Shown in pieces: positions 31,813 through 42,483 of a stretch of 64,000 bases of DNA. Location of the stretch: positions 3,332,288-3,396,287 of the forward strand of contig NC_092676.1 of assembly GCF_964355755.1 (NCBI RefSeq). Reading direction: 5' to 3'. A program made the position numbers and the translations under genes. Position 1 is the first letter of the stretch. Each line of letters begins with the position of its first letter. Origin of the DNA: Antedon mediterranea. Lineage: Eukaryota; Echinodermata; Crinoidea; Comatulida; Antedonidae. The notes beneath the pieces were generated by a model. That model ran no database searches. It was not told the origin of the DNA and worked only from the letters and a program-made list of their open reading frames with translations.

Positions 31813-33461
31813 TTATATCACTGATGTTCCAAAATATGTATATACACAAGTTACAAATCTAATATATAATTTTATTTGGAACAATAAAAGGGAAAAGATA
31901 AAAAGAAAAACTCTAATTGGTGATGTTGAGATGGGAGGCATTAAAATGCCTGATTTTACTCTTCATGTTAACGCACTCATGTGTGGCTGGTTAAAAAGAA
32001 TTATGAATGATGATGGTGCTAAATGGAAAAATATTCCAATGTATTATATTAAAAAAATGTGATGTTAATGTTTTACTTAATATGTCATGTTATAACATTA
32101 TTGATGTTAATTCTGATAAAATTCCACTGTTTTACAAAAATATGATAAAAGCCTACATAAATTATAACAGAATCTCTAAAAAAAAAACCTGAAACTTATA
32201 ACGATATAATGAATGAGCAACTGTGGGGAAACCCCAACGTTAAACTAAAAAAAAAATCGCTTTTCTACAAGCATTGGATTGACAGTGGCATTATCAGTAT
32301 TAAAGACATTGTTAATAAGAACACTTTTTTAACATCAAACGAAATACTGGTGAAACTACAATGTAAAACAAACTGGTTAAATGAGTATTTGTGCATTATT
32401 AAGGCAATACCAATTCAATGGAAACGTATTATTAAGGAGGTAGATATTTTCAATTGTGATGATAATGATGAATTAGTTGGGACCAAGTATGAGATTAATA
32501 CTACCAAACTAATATACTCATGGTTTGTGAAAGAATATTTCATTATTCCAATGTCACAACTAAAATGGGAAGAGTACTTCAATGATAACAACATTGATTG
32601 GAAAACTTCTTGGTTACGGAAAGTATGTAAAATGAAAGATAAGAAACTAGCACAATTCAATTATAAGATGTTACATAGAATACTGCCTACCAACAAACGG
32701 CTGTATCAGTGGAAAGTTAAGGAAACACAAACGTGTGACAAATGTGGAGAAATTGAAAATGAAAATCATTTGTTTTTTAGTTGTAGATTTATTCAGAAAT
32801 ATTGGAGGAAAATGCTTAGTATCTTTGTAAGTTTAAATCACAATAATATATCATTTAAACAATTAATACTAGGAACGGGAGATAAGCTAATAGATTATAT
32901 TTACACTTTTGCAGCATTTACTATTTATAGAATAAAAATGTTATCTGCACTAAATAAGCCAGTGGGTAAATCTTTATGGAATTCATTTAAAAGCAATATG
33001 TTATATAACATTGAATGTGAAACATATAACAATAAAGAAACAAGTATAGAAAAATGGGTTGGTTTAAGAAATAAGATTATGATAATATAATTTCTAATTT
33101 GATACGATTAACCGAAAAAGAATTACAGTGATAGGGGTTACTGGTAGTACTGAGCTATTATTGTTTTTTTTTATCATGTATATAAATATATTGTATAATC
33201 CGGGTTGTAAAATGAAAACAAACAAATGAAAATGTGTGAGCTATTTTAAAACGGGATAGATGATAATGATGATCCTGTCAAGTGTATAACCAAAATATAA
33301 GAAAATTAATGAAAAAAGGAGTAATACAGAATTCATATATGTAAAAATGTTACTTATGAACTGTAACGACATTTACAAGTTAAATAATACGATTTTATGT
33401 AATATGAGATAATATGAATGTGAATAAAAGTGGTGTTTGCGCCACAAAAGAGAGAAAAAAA
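31813..33461 (+). mobile_element. 5'-truncated L1/Tx1-like LINE insertion
   Basis: Flanked by a 14-bp target duplication AAGAACGAATTTAT (31799-31812, 33462-33475). The empty site is present in the paralogous G6 upstream region near 46603. It encodes a LINE ORF2 C-terminal part: WNNKREKIKRKTL, MGGIKMPDF, and in 32209-33090 (293 residues) WLRKVCKMKD..QFNYKMLHRILPTNKRLYQW followed by CDKCGEIENENHLFFSC, a terminal zinc-finger-like motif. Frame breaks at about 32061 and 32190. The end is A-rich (GAGAGAAAAAAAA). Confidence 0.85.
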
Positions 33462-33475
33462 AAGAACGAATTTAT

Positions 33476-34415
33476 AAAATATATATAATAACATGATTAA
33501 CAACCTAATGAACGAAAAAAAAAACAACAAAATAACAAAATAACTAAACCTAACCTATATGGATGAAAAATAAATGAAAAGACATCCGTAATGATTAACA
33601 TAAAAATCCCCGAAATATTTTAATGGGAAAAATCATATGTATATAAGAAAATTAAAATGTATATTTCAAATATAATATTTTAGTTATAGTTTTCTAAGTG
33701 AAGACCAATTCATTTTAATTCAATTAGTGGTTATTATAATATGTAATATATATAAATACTACGACCTCTAGAGGAAGCAAAGGAGCCCTCTTAATTTGAC
33801 AATGTTTATTTAAAAACTTTCCTAAATAAAATAATCTCGGACATTTATTCAATAACTATAATAGCCTTCTCCTTATCTATTCATACAGAACCAGCAAAAC
33901 AAATGTGAAAACGTATAAACAAAGATGCGACAATAACAAAAATCGTTTTCAACATTATGTAGAAGTAGATCTCCACAATACATTACAACACAGGGATACT
34001 TCAGCGTTGCGTTTTAGTCAAAATCGTCACTCTAGGGGGCGATATACAGTTGTACTACAGGAGCTTTACCTCTCAATAATAGAATAAGATATGTTTACAA
34101 AACTTTAGACCGGATGCGCAGTTTATTTTTGCATATAGCATGTGATCAGGTTTGATGTATCAATACAGTGACTAGATACAGGACAGGAATCAGATCGAGT
34201 GAATGCTTAAACTGAGTACGATTTTATAACAACGCGAGTATCAACTATCAATAAGGTTTACATTATAAACATTATTGTTTAATCATCAGAATTTACCTAC
34301 GTCTATTTGTGTACGTTTTTGTTTCATCATAAATCTCTAGTTGGGAAATTGATTTAAACTGGACTAAAGTAATATTGGAAGCTCAACTAGAAACTACCAA
34401 GTCGCAGTGTTTATA
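33476..34415 (+). promoter_or_regulatory. P3-type upstream block of G4
   Basis: Parallels 46617-47201 before G6 and, in its last 250 bp, 52200-52594 before G7. Landmarks: GGTTTGATGTATCAATACAG, GGAATCAGATCGAGTGA, CGCGAGTATC and the leader GGAAATTGATTTAA. Confidence 0.65.
34033..34045 (+). promoter_or_regulatory. GGGGGCG box of G4
   Basis: TAGGGGGCGATAT preceded by CACTC; it ends 371 bp before the G4 ATG, the same distance as in G6. Confidence 0.5.
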
Positions 34416-35859
34416 ATGGCTCATCATCATTGCTTGTTGTGCCTGATTGTATTGTATAGTATATTTTACGACTGTTTTGCTCGAATTTATATTTTCACAG
34501 AAGATCCAAAATTGGTTCTTATTGCAAAAGGAAACACAGCAAGGCTATCGTGTGCATGGACACCAGAATTGTATGAACTGCATAACTTTGAATGGATATT
34601 ATTCCCTCTGAATGGTGGTGAGCCTCAATCAATTAGAATGTCAAATTCAAAATACAATCTAACAAATGACGCAACATCTTCGAATCTTTCCATTTCCAAT
34701 GTTGATTTCCATAACGCGGGAATATACAGGTGTGATATCACCGGAATAAATGAATACAGTTTTTCTAATGAGGCTTCTGTAGTGATAGGAGAAATAACGT
34801 GCAATCCAGAGAATGATAATGGTGAAATAGGAACAACAGTGACATGTTCTTATCCTCCTTCTTATCCTTCAAATGATATTGATTTACGATGGTATAAAAA
34901 CGGAAATATAGTAATATCAGACACACAAGTCAAACACGTTTTAGAATCAAGAGCTTTGACTGCTGAAGACGATGGAGCTGTATTTACTTGTAAAGCTTTT
35001 ATCTGAAATCAAGTGATAGGAACTTGTCAAACTACTTGTAAAGCTTCAATCGGACCAAAACGTCATGTGATCGGAACTTGTGAGACTACTCCGCTAGTAT
35101 TGAATATAGATGCAGAGATTGAACAATCACCGCCTGGTCCACTTCAGGTTGGTGATAGCTTTACCCTTACCTGCTCAGTGAAAGGTAATCCTGATTATTA
35201 TAAATATGAATGGACGTGGAATGACAAACCTGTAGGATCGTCACCAAATGAAAGAAGATTTGCAATAGTGAGTGTGCTTATTGTGAAGGATGTAACAAGC
35301 AGTGACAATGGCAAAATAGTTACTAGTTATAATAGTTACTACTAATAGGTACTATTAGTCGTAGTGGTCGTGACACTAGCACAGCGAGCTATACAATAAA
35401 CGTGCTTGAGAATTTTTTGGGTAGGCCTACAACTACACAATTGCAAACAACACCAGGTAGACGTACGCAACAAGTCGTTACAAACCAACTATCAGAAACT
35501 AATATCTCTTCGGGTGACGAGCCCCCAACACTAAAGGTTGTTATTAGTGTACTTGCAATTTTACTCGTAGTTTCTGTAATATTTATAATATACACGTATT
35601 TGCAAAAAAGAAACGTATCTAGGGACAACATAATTCCTTTAAATCGACCATCGAATAATATTCAACACAATTACGATTATGTTGCGTCTTCAGACCCACA
35701 GATCACCACGACAGACAATGACACACACACGTATGATTATGCCATATTATCCGTGTACACGCATCGCAAAAAAACCCAGTTCTGAATACATTGAAGTAGA
35801 AGACAGTTCCCATGAGGGCCCACAAAAACCAGAACAGAATATGACCGCATTCGAGAACG
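34416..35859 (+). pseudogene. G4: three-Ig receptor pseudogene, class B tail cut by a rearrangement
   Basis: Starts MAHHHCLLCL like G6. Ig1 and most of Ig2 are open to a TGA at 35004 (KAFI-stop); the same frame then continues with a short duplication of the GTC-TTCKA region and Ig3. An insertion of about 25 bp near 35325 (after KIVT) breaks Ig3. Stalk, membrane helix (VVISVLAILLVVSVIFII) and tail follow in another frame from about 35360. A +1 T at about 35747 shifts the tail again; it then reads SSEYIEVEDSS up to AFEN, where a foreign 185-bp repeat begins. The missing end of the tail lies inverted at 37585-37721. At least four lesions, so not functional. Confidence 0.85.
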
Positions 35860-36044
35860 TTATTTGATTCTTTTTCATAAAAGTGCTAATTCTAAGATGT
35901 GGTGTTCAGAATAAATGTTGGGAGTTAAAATACAAGGCGGGTGCAAAAGATAAATATTTGTAATCTTAGTTCTTGGGTCTTAGCTTTCGTGATCTTAGGT
36001 CTTAGGGTGTCTTAGCTTTCGTGGTCTTAGGTTTCGTGACACCC
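35860..36044 (+). repeat. 185-bp direct repeat, left copy
   Basis: Starts TTATTTGATTC and ends GTTTCGTGACACCC, with repeated TCTTAG motifs. By eye identical to 38283-38467. It begins exactly where the G4 tail is cut. Confidence 0.85.
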
Positions 36045-37509
36045 CAATTTTGATTTACCTTTATGTTACAATTAAATGGCAAATTGTTTTAAAATTGTTT
36101 TTTTTTTCATACAGCTGATAAACAATAGCCATGCGGGGAAAGTGAATAGCGGGGAAAGTGAATAGCATGTACTGTAGTAATTATTATATATCAAGAATTA
36201 TATTTATAAAAATCATAACTATATAATATAGTCAGGGTCCTCGTGTATTTCCGTAGGATTTTAATGCCCAAAGTGAGATTTTACTTGATTTCACTTTATT
36301 ATGGTGCTAGGATACCAAAAATGTTAGGTAACAAATTTTCACGATCCCGTAACCATGGTAACAGCCCCAAATTCAAAATGGCGACCAAATGGCCATATCT
36401 CCACAACCCTTTGGTCTATTGACAAGATATTGGCATCAAAATACTCGGAATATATATATTTATATTCGTTGTAATAGAACATTTTTACTAAATGCAACCG
36501 GAAATGCTATTTTCTGTACTATTGACCCTTGACCTTGACTCGTACTGTATCTTAAAAACGGCTGGTCATAGAAATTTTAAAATGGTCTCAAATTGCTCAG
36601 ACCTTATATATTTATATTTATTGTAATGCAATATTTTGTTAAAAAATGTCCGAAAGCAAAGTTATTGACCTTTGACATAGAGAATAGCTTACAAGGATTT
36701 TTATTCCGTAGTCTCTGGTCATATCTTCATAACCCTTTGGTCTATTGACAAGATATTGGTATCAAAATACTCGGAATAAATATATTTATATTCGTTGTAA
36801 TAGAACATTTTTACTAAATGTAACCGGAAATGCTATTTTTCTGCACTATTGACCCTTGACATTGACTCGAACTGTATCTAAAAAACTGCTGATTATAGAA
36901 ATTTAAAAATGGTCTCAAATTGCTCAGACCATACATATTTATATTTATTTTAATGGAACATTTTGTTAGAAAATGACCGGAAGTAAAGTTATTGACCTTT
37001 GACCTAATAAACATGAACTTTATGTATATAAGCATTTATCTATTTGAGCATGTATGGTCAATTGTTTGTGGTAGGGATTAAAAAAAAAGTTTATACATAT
37101 TATCATCATTCGAATATTTAATTTCTAATCACATATTTAGTTTTTATATATTTTATAAATAGTATATACTTTATAGTGTAAGCACATTTATCTATGTAAA
37201 CAACTTTGGACAATAGTAAAAATTACAGCAGAAATTCATTCATTCATCTACTTCACTAAAATGACGTAGCCAAATTGATTCTTCCTGCACTTTTCCTGAA
37301 ATGTTAATTGCTATACTTTTTACATTTTGGAGCTCCAAGAAACTGGAGCTCCAAAATTGGATTATAACATCTTTAATTACATCAGTACTATGCATTTATT
37401 GTGTCAGCATCCTTGTTGCCATTAAGACAGTCAAGGAGTGAGAGTGGTTGATTCTTCAACTTTTGTACCTTTAATGTTTGTTCTTGAAACACTTTCATAT
37501 AATGGTTTG
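36045..37509. repeat. Inter-repeat segment with 326-bp tandem duplication
   Basis: No gene. AACCCTTTGGTCTATTGACA occurs at 36405 and 36731, and surrounding sequence (ACTCGGAATA, GACCCTTGACCTTGACTCG) repeats with a 326-bp period. Unrelated to the receptor genes. Confidence 0.6.
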
Positions 37510-37721
37510 TTTGTACACGTTTGTATCATTATTAGGTCATGCACAACTAGGTGACGTCATCTTAGTTATCTCATCTCATCTTCTCTAACGCGTAGATGTT
37601 TTAATATTTTCGTACTTAATTGTCACCTTGTCAGAAGTTGCTATGCCTTTGATACGCAATTTACCATTTTCGAACGTGGCCTCTTTGCTGGAAATACCCG
37701 TTGGTTGTAAGGACACATCAT
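37510..37721 (-). pseudogene. Inverted end of a class B tail
   Basis: On the minus strand it reads DDVSLQPTGISSKEA, FENGKLRIKG, VTIKYENIKTSTR and stop (37585-37587), then continues into class B 3' flank. The left break (DDVSL) corresponds exactly to where G4 ends (AFEN), so it is most likely the missing piece of G4. On the minus strand it is preceded by a diverged copy of the 185-bp repeat (37722-37795). Confidence 0.85.
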
Positions 37722-37795
37722 CTTGTATTTTGACTCCAAATTTGTTAACTAACTTTATCCTGAATACCACACTTTAAAATTAGGACTTATAAGTA
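37722..37795 (-). repeat. Diverged inverted copy of the 185-bp repeat
   Basis: The complement reads CCTAATTTTAAAGTGTGG, CAGGATAAAG and GGAGTCAAAATACAAG, matching part of the 185-bp repeats with an inserted 10-bp stretch and substitutions. Confidence 0.6.
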
Positions 37796-37840
37796 CTTTC
37801 AGAAGGAGAAACACATAAAAACAAATAAATAAATCCTTTG

Positions 37841-38261
37841 AATTGATGATTTTACAGACGTGTTTCTTTGTATACTGTAACTCCTCCCATGCTGAATGTT
37901 TTTGTTTCTATGGAGCGCCAAAAGAGCAACAATAATAGTACAAGTATAAAAACAGAAAGAAAACGAAACAAAAAAACTTATTATCATGATTTTTAAATTA
38001 AAATTTATTTGCGAGTATTTATTTCTTCGTACTAGCATGATTATACTATTATCATTACAATTTTAATTTTACATTGTTCCGTCTACACTGTAGATCGACT
38101 CCACAGAGTTTTCAGCCCTCTATATAATTTTTGCTCTTTTGACGTTCCATAGAAACCAAAACATTGAACATGGGGTAGGCCTCTGTACTGTTAGGCTAGT
38201 CATGCGAAATTCGCAAACAGTATGTGTGCGATCGAGAAAAACGTCTGTAAAATCATCAATT
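37841..38261. repeat. Imperfect inverted repeat, about 420 bp
   Basis: Arms 37841-37929 and 38131-38261: AATTGATGATTTTACAGACG at the left returns as its complement at the right, as does GCCAAAAGAGCAA. The spacer is about 200 bp. It could be a fold-back element. Confidence 0.65.
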
Positions 38262-38282
38262 TAAAAATGTATTTGTTACTTT

Positions 38283-38467
38283 TTATTTGATTCTTTTTCA
38301 TAAAAGTGCTAATTCTAAGATGTGGTGTTCAGAATAAATGTTGGGAGTTAAAATACAAGGCGGGTGCAAAAGATAAATATTTGTAATCTTAGTTCTTGGG
38401 TCTTAGCTTTCGTGATCTTAGGTCTTAGGGTGTCTTAGCTTTCGTGGTCTTAGGTTTCGTGACACCC
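38283..38467 (+). repeat. 185-bp direct repeat, right copy
   Basis: By eye identical to 35860-36044. The two copies bracket about 2.24 kb. Confidence 0.85.
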
Positions 38468-38559
38468 ATCAAAATTGGACCGAAATCATTCTAATACCAT
38501 TTGTACGGTACTGAACAAATAAATAAAACACTGTCAATTTGTTCTGAACGTCCCACAGT

Positions 38560-38602
38560 CATGTCATGTCATGCCATGTCATGTCCTGTCATGTCATGTC
38601 CA
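38560..38602 (+). repeat. CATGT microsatellite
   Basis: About eight imperfect copies of a CATGT pentamer. The remaining DNA from 38468 to 38890 has nothing recognisable. Confidence 0.8.
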
Positions 38603-38894
38603 AACGAAGGTGCGCGTAACGAACTAGGTAGAATTCCGATTAATTACTATTAAATATTGAGAATGATCAAGTATTGAATAAAAATAAATAAAATAGAAAA
38701 TAATAAATAAAAAAAAAATGCTACAAAACTCAAAGATCGTGGGCGGAAAATGGCAAAAACTGTTGGGCGTTCAAAATAAAACATGTTCTGGATAATTTCG
38801 GTTGTGGTGGAATAGTTTAATCAATGAAAACATTTTACCTATTATCTCACAAAGAATTAGGGATGTTGCATTGCAGAAATCAAATGAGAAAAAA

Positions 38895-39350
38895 TAGTAT
38901 TATAATAATAATAGTAATAATAACACGTCTCAATTTTTACGAATTTATTAAATTTGACAATTTTTTACGAACCTTATGTTTATGATTTAAGATTTAAGTA
39001 TAGAATATTAATATCACGCTTTAGATTATCTTTTCATAATACTTTGATTGAAAAGAGGCGACCTTTAAAAATTAATCTAGAGTCTAGAATATGTATGTTT
39101 TGTGATCAATTAAGTTTAGAAGATATATGTCTGATTTAAATGTATACATTTAATAAAACAAACAAAAACAAACAGCTTAAAGAATATGTTTGTAAACAAT
39201 GAAACCCATAAAATTAAGACTTTTGCAACTTACTTATATAGGGCATAGGATAAAAGAAAAAAATCTGTATGTCCGTAAATAATATAAATTTTACTATGTG
39301 AAATGGGCCTGAAGCCATTGTTTATTGAAATAAAAGAAAGAAAGAATAAC
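38895..39350 (+). mobile_element. LINE 3' fragment
   Basis: An open frame (to 39139) reads RFRLSFHNTLIEKRRP and RICMFCDQLSLEDI, the pattern of the C-terminal region of several LINE reverse transcriptases, where a His-x-x-x-Cys would follow. It ends in an A-rich GAAAGAAAGAATAA tail. The family is not resolved. Confidence 0.45.
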
Positions 39351-39374
39351 ATAGTATAAAATGACTCCAAGTAA

Positions 39375-39870
39375 CAATGCTTACAAAACAAAGGAGGGGC
39401 CAATGCGGGTTGAGGGTTACACATTTACTGTTATTACACCTAGGTCTAGTTTTGCAGCTAAATCTAGTGTTCCTTAGTTTAGAAAATCAAATCGTAAACC
39501 ACGCTCTCTAAGAGAAGACAGGCACTTAAGCAGTAAGTGTATCTTCTTCTAATTACTGTATTTGACAATGCAGTGTTAATGTTCAGAATTGTGTAATTCT
39601 TATTCTTGTCAGCATTTATCAGGTATTCCTGCCGTGTGTGGCAGCAGATAGCAACTTGCATAAAAGAAACAGGTATGATGAAAAGTTTTAGTTCTAAGTT
39701 ACTCGATAGGGGGCGGTATGCATTACTAGTTTTACCTATATAGAATGGAATATGTTAAAATAACTGTATACAGGTTACGTAGTTGATGCTAATATCACTT
39801 TAGCAGGAGTACGCTACAATACAGTACACAGTAATCTGAGTGTTTAAACAGAGTATATTTTTCAAACCTT
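39375..39870 (+). promoter_or_regulatory. Orphan P2 upstream block without a gene
   Basis: A good copy of the upstream block of G3, G5 and G8, including the box at 39707-39719 and CACAGTAATCTGAGTGTTTA. After AAACAGAGTATATT it runs into unrelated sequence and no signal peptide or Ig1 follows. Possibly a promoter left behind by deletion, or by the inversion that moved the relic at 41.1 kb. Confidence 0.6.
39707..39719 (+). promoter_or_regulatory. GGGGGCGGTAT box, orphan
   Basis: TAGGGGGCGGTAT preceded by ACTCGA. It matches the boxes of G3, G5 and G8. Confidence 0.5.
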
Positions 39871-41070
39871 CTTCCCAAGGCTTCTTTTTAATATTATGTT
39901 AGCGTAGATATTTCATTTTATTTATTCATGGTCAAACATAGTAAATACACACATGAAATTATTTTTGTTTGTTCAAAGTTAAAAATTCAAATAAAAATAC
40001 AAAAATGATGTTAAAATATACTATATCCTTATTCCATAATGAATAACAAAATTAGATTTTATTGAATATATAACTGTTTTTTTATAGATTATGTAGGCCT
40101 GATTTATTGTTATTATAAGAGAGCAAACAAATTTGATTTTTAATAAAGAGGATTTTTCAAATGTCTGTTGACAAATTGAAGCATTTATTTATTAAAGCAA
40201 CTGAGATCAACAGTAACGGCAATAAGAAAGGAAAAAATGGTCTATAATGGTTCTCTCTAAAACCTCGACTAATACGTCATTAGATTTGTATATAGATAAA
40301 ATATAGATATTCAACTATAAGCAAGAACTTAATTATTGAGAAACCAGAAAAGGGAAGGTATGAAGTATTAGAAAATAATAAGCAAGAATTGAAATCGTTC
40401 AGGAAAAAAAGTAAGCAAACATAAGCATCCTAACGTGACCACCAAAATGGTCTATGGTGGTTCTCTAAAACCTCGAATATACGTCATTAGATTTGTGTAT
40501 AGATATAATATAGATTTTCAACTATAAGCAAGAACTTAATTATTGATAGTTATTTACACGTTACAATTTTTTAATATGCTTTTAATAAATAAAAGGTATC
40601 AGGTATTACACACGTTGAAAAGAAATCTATCTTATTCTTTACTAATTTTTATTATAAGAAGATAGCAAACAACTTTAACCTAATAAACTTAATGAAGGTA
40701 ACACATTGAAAGTGAAACTATTAATTTGTGTTGATACTTTTTACTTGTTATTTAAGGAAACAATAACACTAGATTATTAACGAGCAATACGAAAACCACA
40801 GATTTATTAAATTGGTGTTTTTAACCGGTGATTTTGCGCTGCCTTTTAAATAACCAGTTACCACAAATTTGTCCTGTTTCTGCTCCCAAGAAAATGGAGT
40901 TAATTTATTCACACCGATTTTAATTTATTCACACCGATTTTAACCGATTGTTTTTAAGCAGCAGAAACAGGCCCTTAGTTTAACTAGATTAATCCAAGGC
41001 TACAATTAGATGGAAACATATACATATATTTATGTTTAGTTTGTTTCTGATAGTCCCTCCAACTCCTCCC
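39871..41070. other. Receptor 3' flank repeats
   Basis: No gene. The stretch AAAATGGTCTAT..GGTTCTCT..AAACCTCG occurs twice here (about 40234 and 40446) and again at 45.28 and 56.69 kb. It also holds 5' flank-like sequence of the orphan tails (TTATTATAAGAGAGCA at about 40112) and a direct repeat of CACACCGATTTTAA near 40910-40940. Confidence 0.5.
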
Positions 41071-41074
41071 CCAC

Positions 41075-41165
41075 TCTATACCAGGCGGAGTTTGCGTCTA
41101 TTTCAGATATTACATCGTTTGCATTTAATTCTGGTGTCCATTCAAACGATAACGTTGGTTTGTTT
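41075..41165 (-). pseudogene. Inverted Ig1 relic
   Basis: The minus strand reads ACAAACCAACGTTATCG, then TTTGAATGGACACCAGAATT and GCAAACGATGTAA, matching the Ig1 region around LSCEWTPEL. Sequence beyond it (about 40979-41040) is also the complement of 26875-26930, so a segment next to the 26.7-kb relic has been copied in inverse orientation. Confidence 0.6.
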
Positions 41166-41889
41166 GTTTGTTTTTATTGATTTTCCACACAAAATGAATA
41201 TGATAATTAAGTAACAATAAACATATAAATATATATATATAAGAAAGATGTGTGGCTTGTGGGCAAATAAGTTCAAAGAACTTTAAGGCTTACCCACCAG
41301 AAAAGATACAATAAACATTATCAAGTATGACGAGTAATTAATACATAGTAAGAATATAAAATAAGAAGTAAAAATACATAAGTAAAATAAAAAATTTAAA
41401 AAGTAGATAAATAAGAAAAACAGTAGTATAAGTTATTAAAATGAATCATAAGTGTTTTAAACTTTAGCATTTTCACAAGTAATAATAAGTTACGTAGTAT
41501 TCAAGTACTAATAAATTATTTATTATATTCAGAGACTAAAAGCTTTTTGTAGTTGTATTTAAAACTAGAAACTGTACATTTTCTTTTTAACTCTTGGTGT
41601 TTGTCTTTTCAGACAGTCCATTTGTGAACTATAAAACTTTGTAGTCAATGTAAGTTTGTATACATTATATAATTTAGGGTACTTATATTATAATTCGTTA
41701 CCTTAACCAATAATATGTTGATATATAATTTACTGGCATTATTGTTCGGTCATTGTACCCTTTTACCCACATCTATGAAAGTGAAAATAAAACACGATAC
41801 CGAACCACTTGATAAATCAATAAATTTTAAAATAGTTTCGTAAAACTTCCTACTTTCCTAATTCCTGTGTTATTCTTAGAACATCAAAT
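41166..41889. other. Intergenic, nothing recognised
   Basis: AT-rich; no gene. Short matches to 25380-25560 in complement (ATAATATGTTGATA, AAACACGATACCG) suggest part of an old inverted duplication. Confidence 0.4.
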
Positions 41890-42483
41890 CGTAAACCACG
41901 CTCTATAAGAGGAGAAGACAGACACTTAATCAGTAATTGTATCTTTTCATAAAAGAACAATATCTTTCTATATATATTTAAATCAATAGTATGTTGAAAA
42001 TACTGTATTTGACAATGCAGTGTTAATGTTCAGAATTGTGTAATTCTTATTCTTGTCAGCATTTATCAGGTATTCCTGTCGTGTGTGGCAGCAGACGGCA
42101 ACTTACATAAAAAGAAAAAAAAACAAGAATGATACAACGTTTTAGTTTTAAGTTACTCTATAGGGGGCGGTATGCATTACTAGTTTTACCTATATAGAAT
42201 GGAATATGGTTAAAATAACTGTATACAGGTTAAGTAGTTGATGCTAATATCACTTTAGCAGGAGTACGCTACAATACAGTACACAGTAATCTGAGTGTTT
42301 AAACAGAGTATATTGTACCAACAACGTGCACATGTGAGCATCTACAAAAAGTATTATAAAGGCTAATTTTAAGTCTAAGTATAATTGAATTTTGTATTAC
42401 TATTTCTGGACATTTTTGATCCATACAATCTTGAATTTGATGGGTAAGGTAATCGATATTGAAGTTTAGCAGACGTGTTTATA
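41890..42483 (+). promoter_or_regulatory. P2-type upstream block of G5
   Basis: Very similar to 56936-57360 upstream of G8, including AACGTGCACATGTGAGCATC and TTTGATGGGTAAGGTAATCG before the ATG. The box lies at 42161-42173. Confidence 0.65.
42161..42173 (+). promoter_or_regulatory. GGGGGCGGTAT box of G5
   Basis: TAGGGGGCGGTAT preceded by TTACTCTA, ending about 311 bp before the ATG. Confidence 0.55.
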
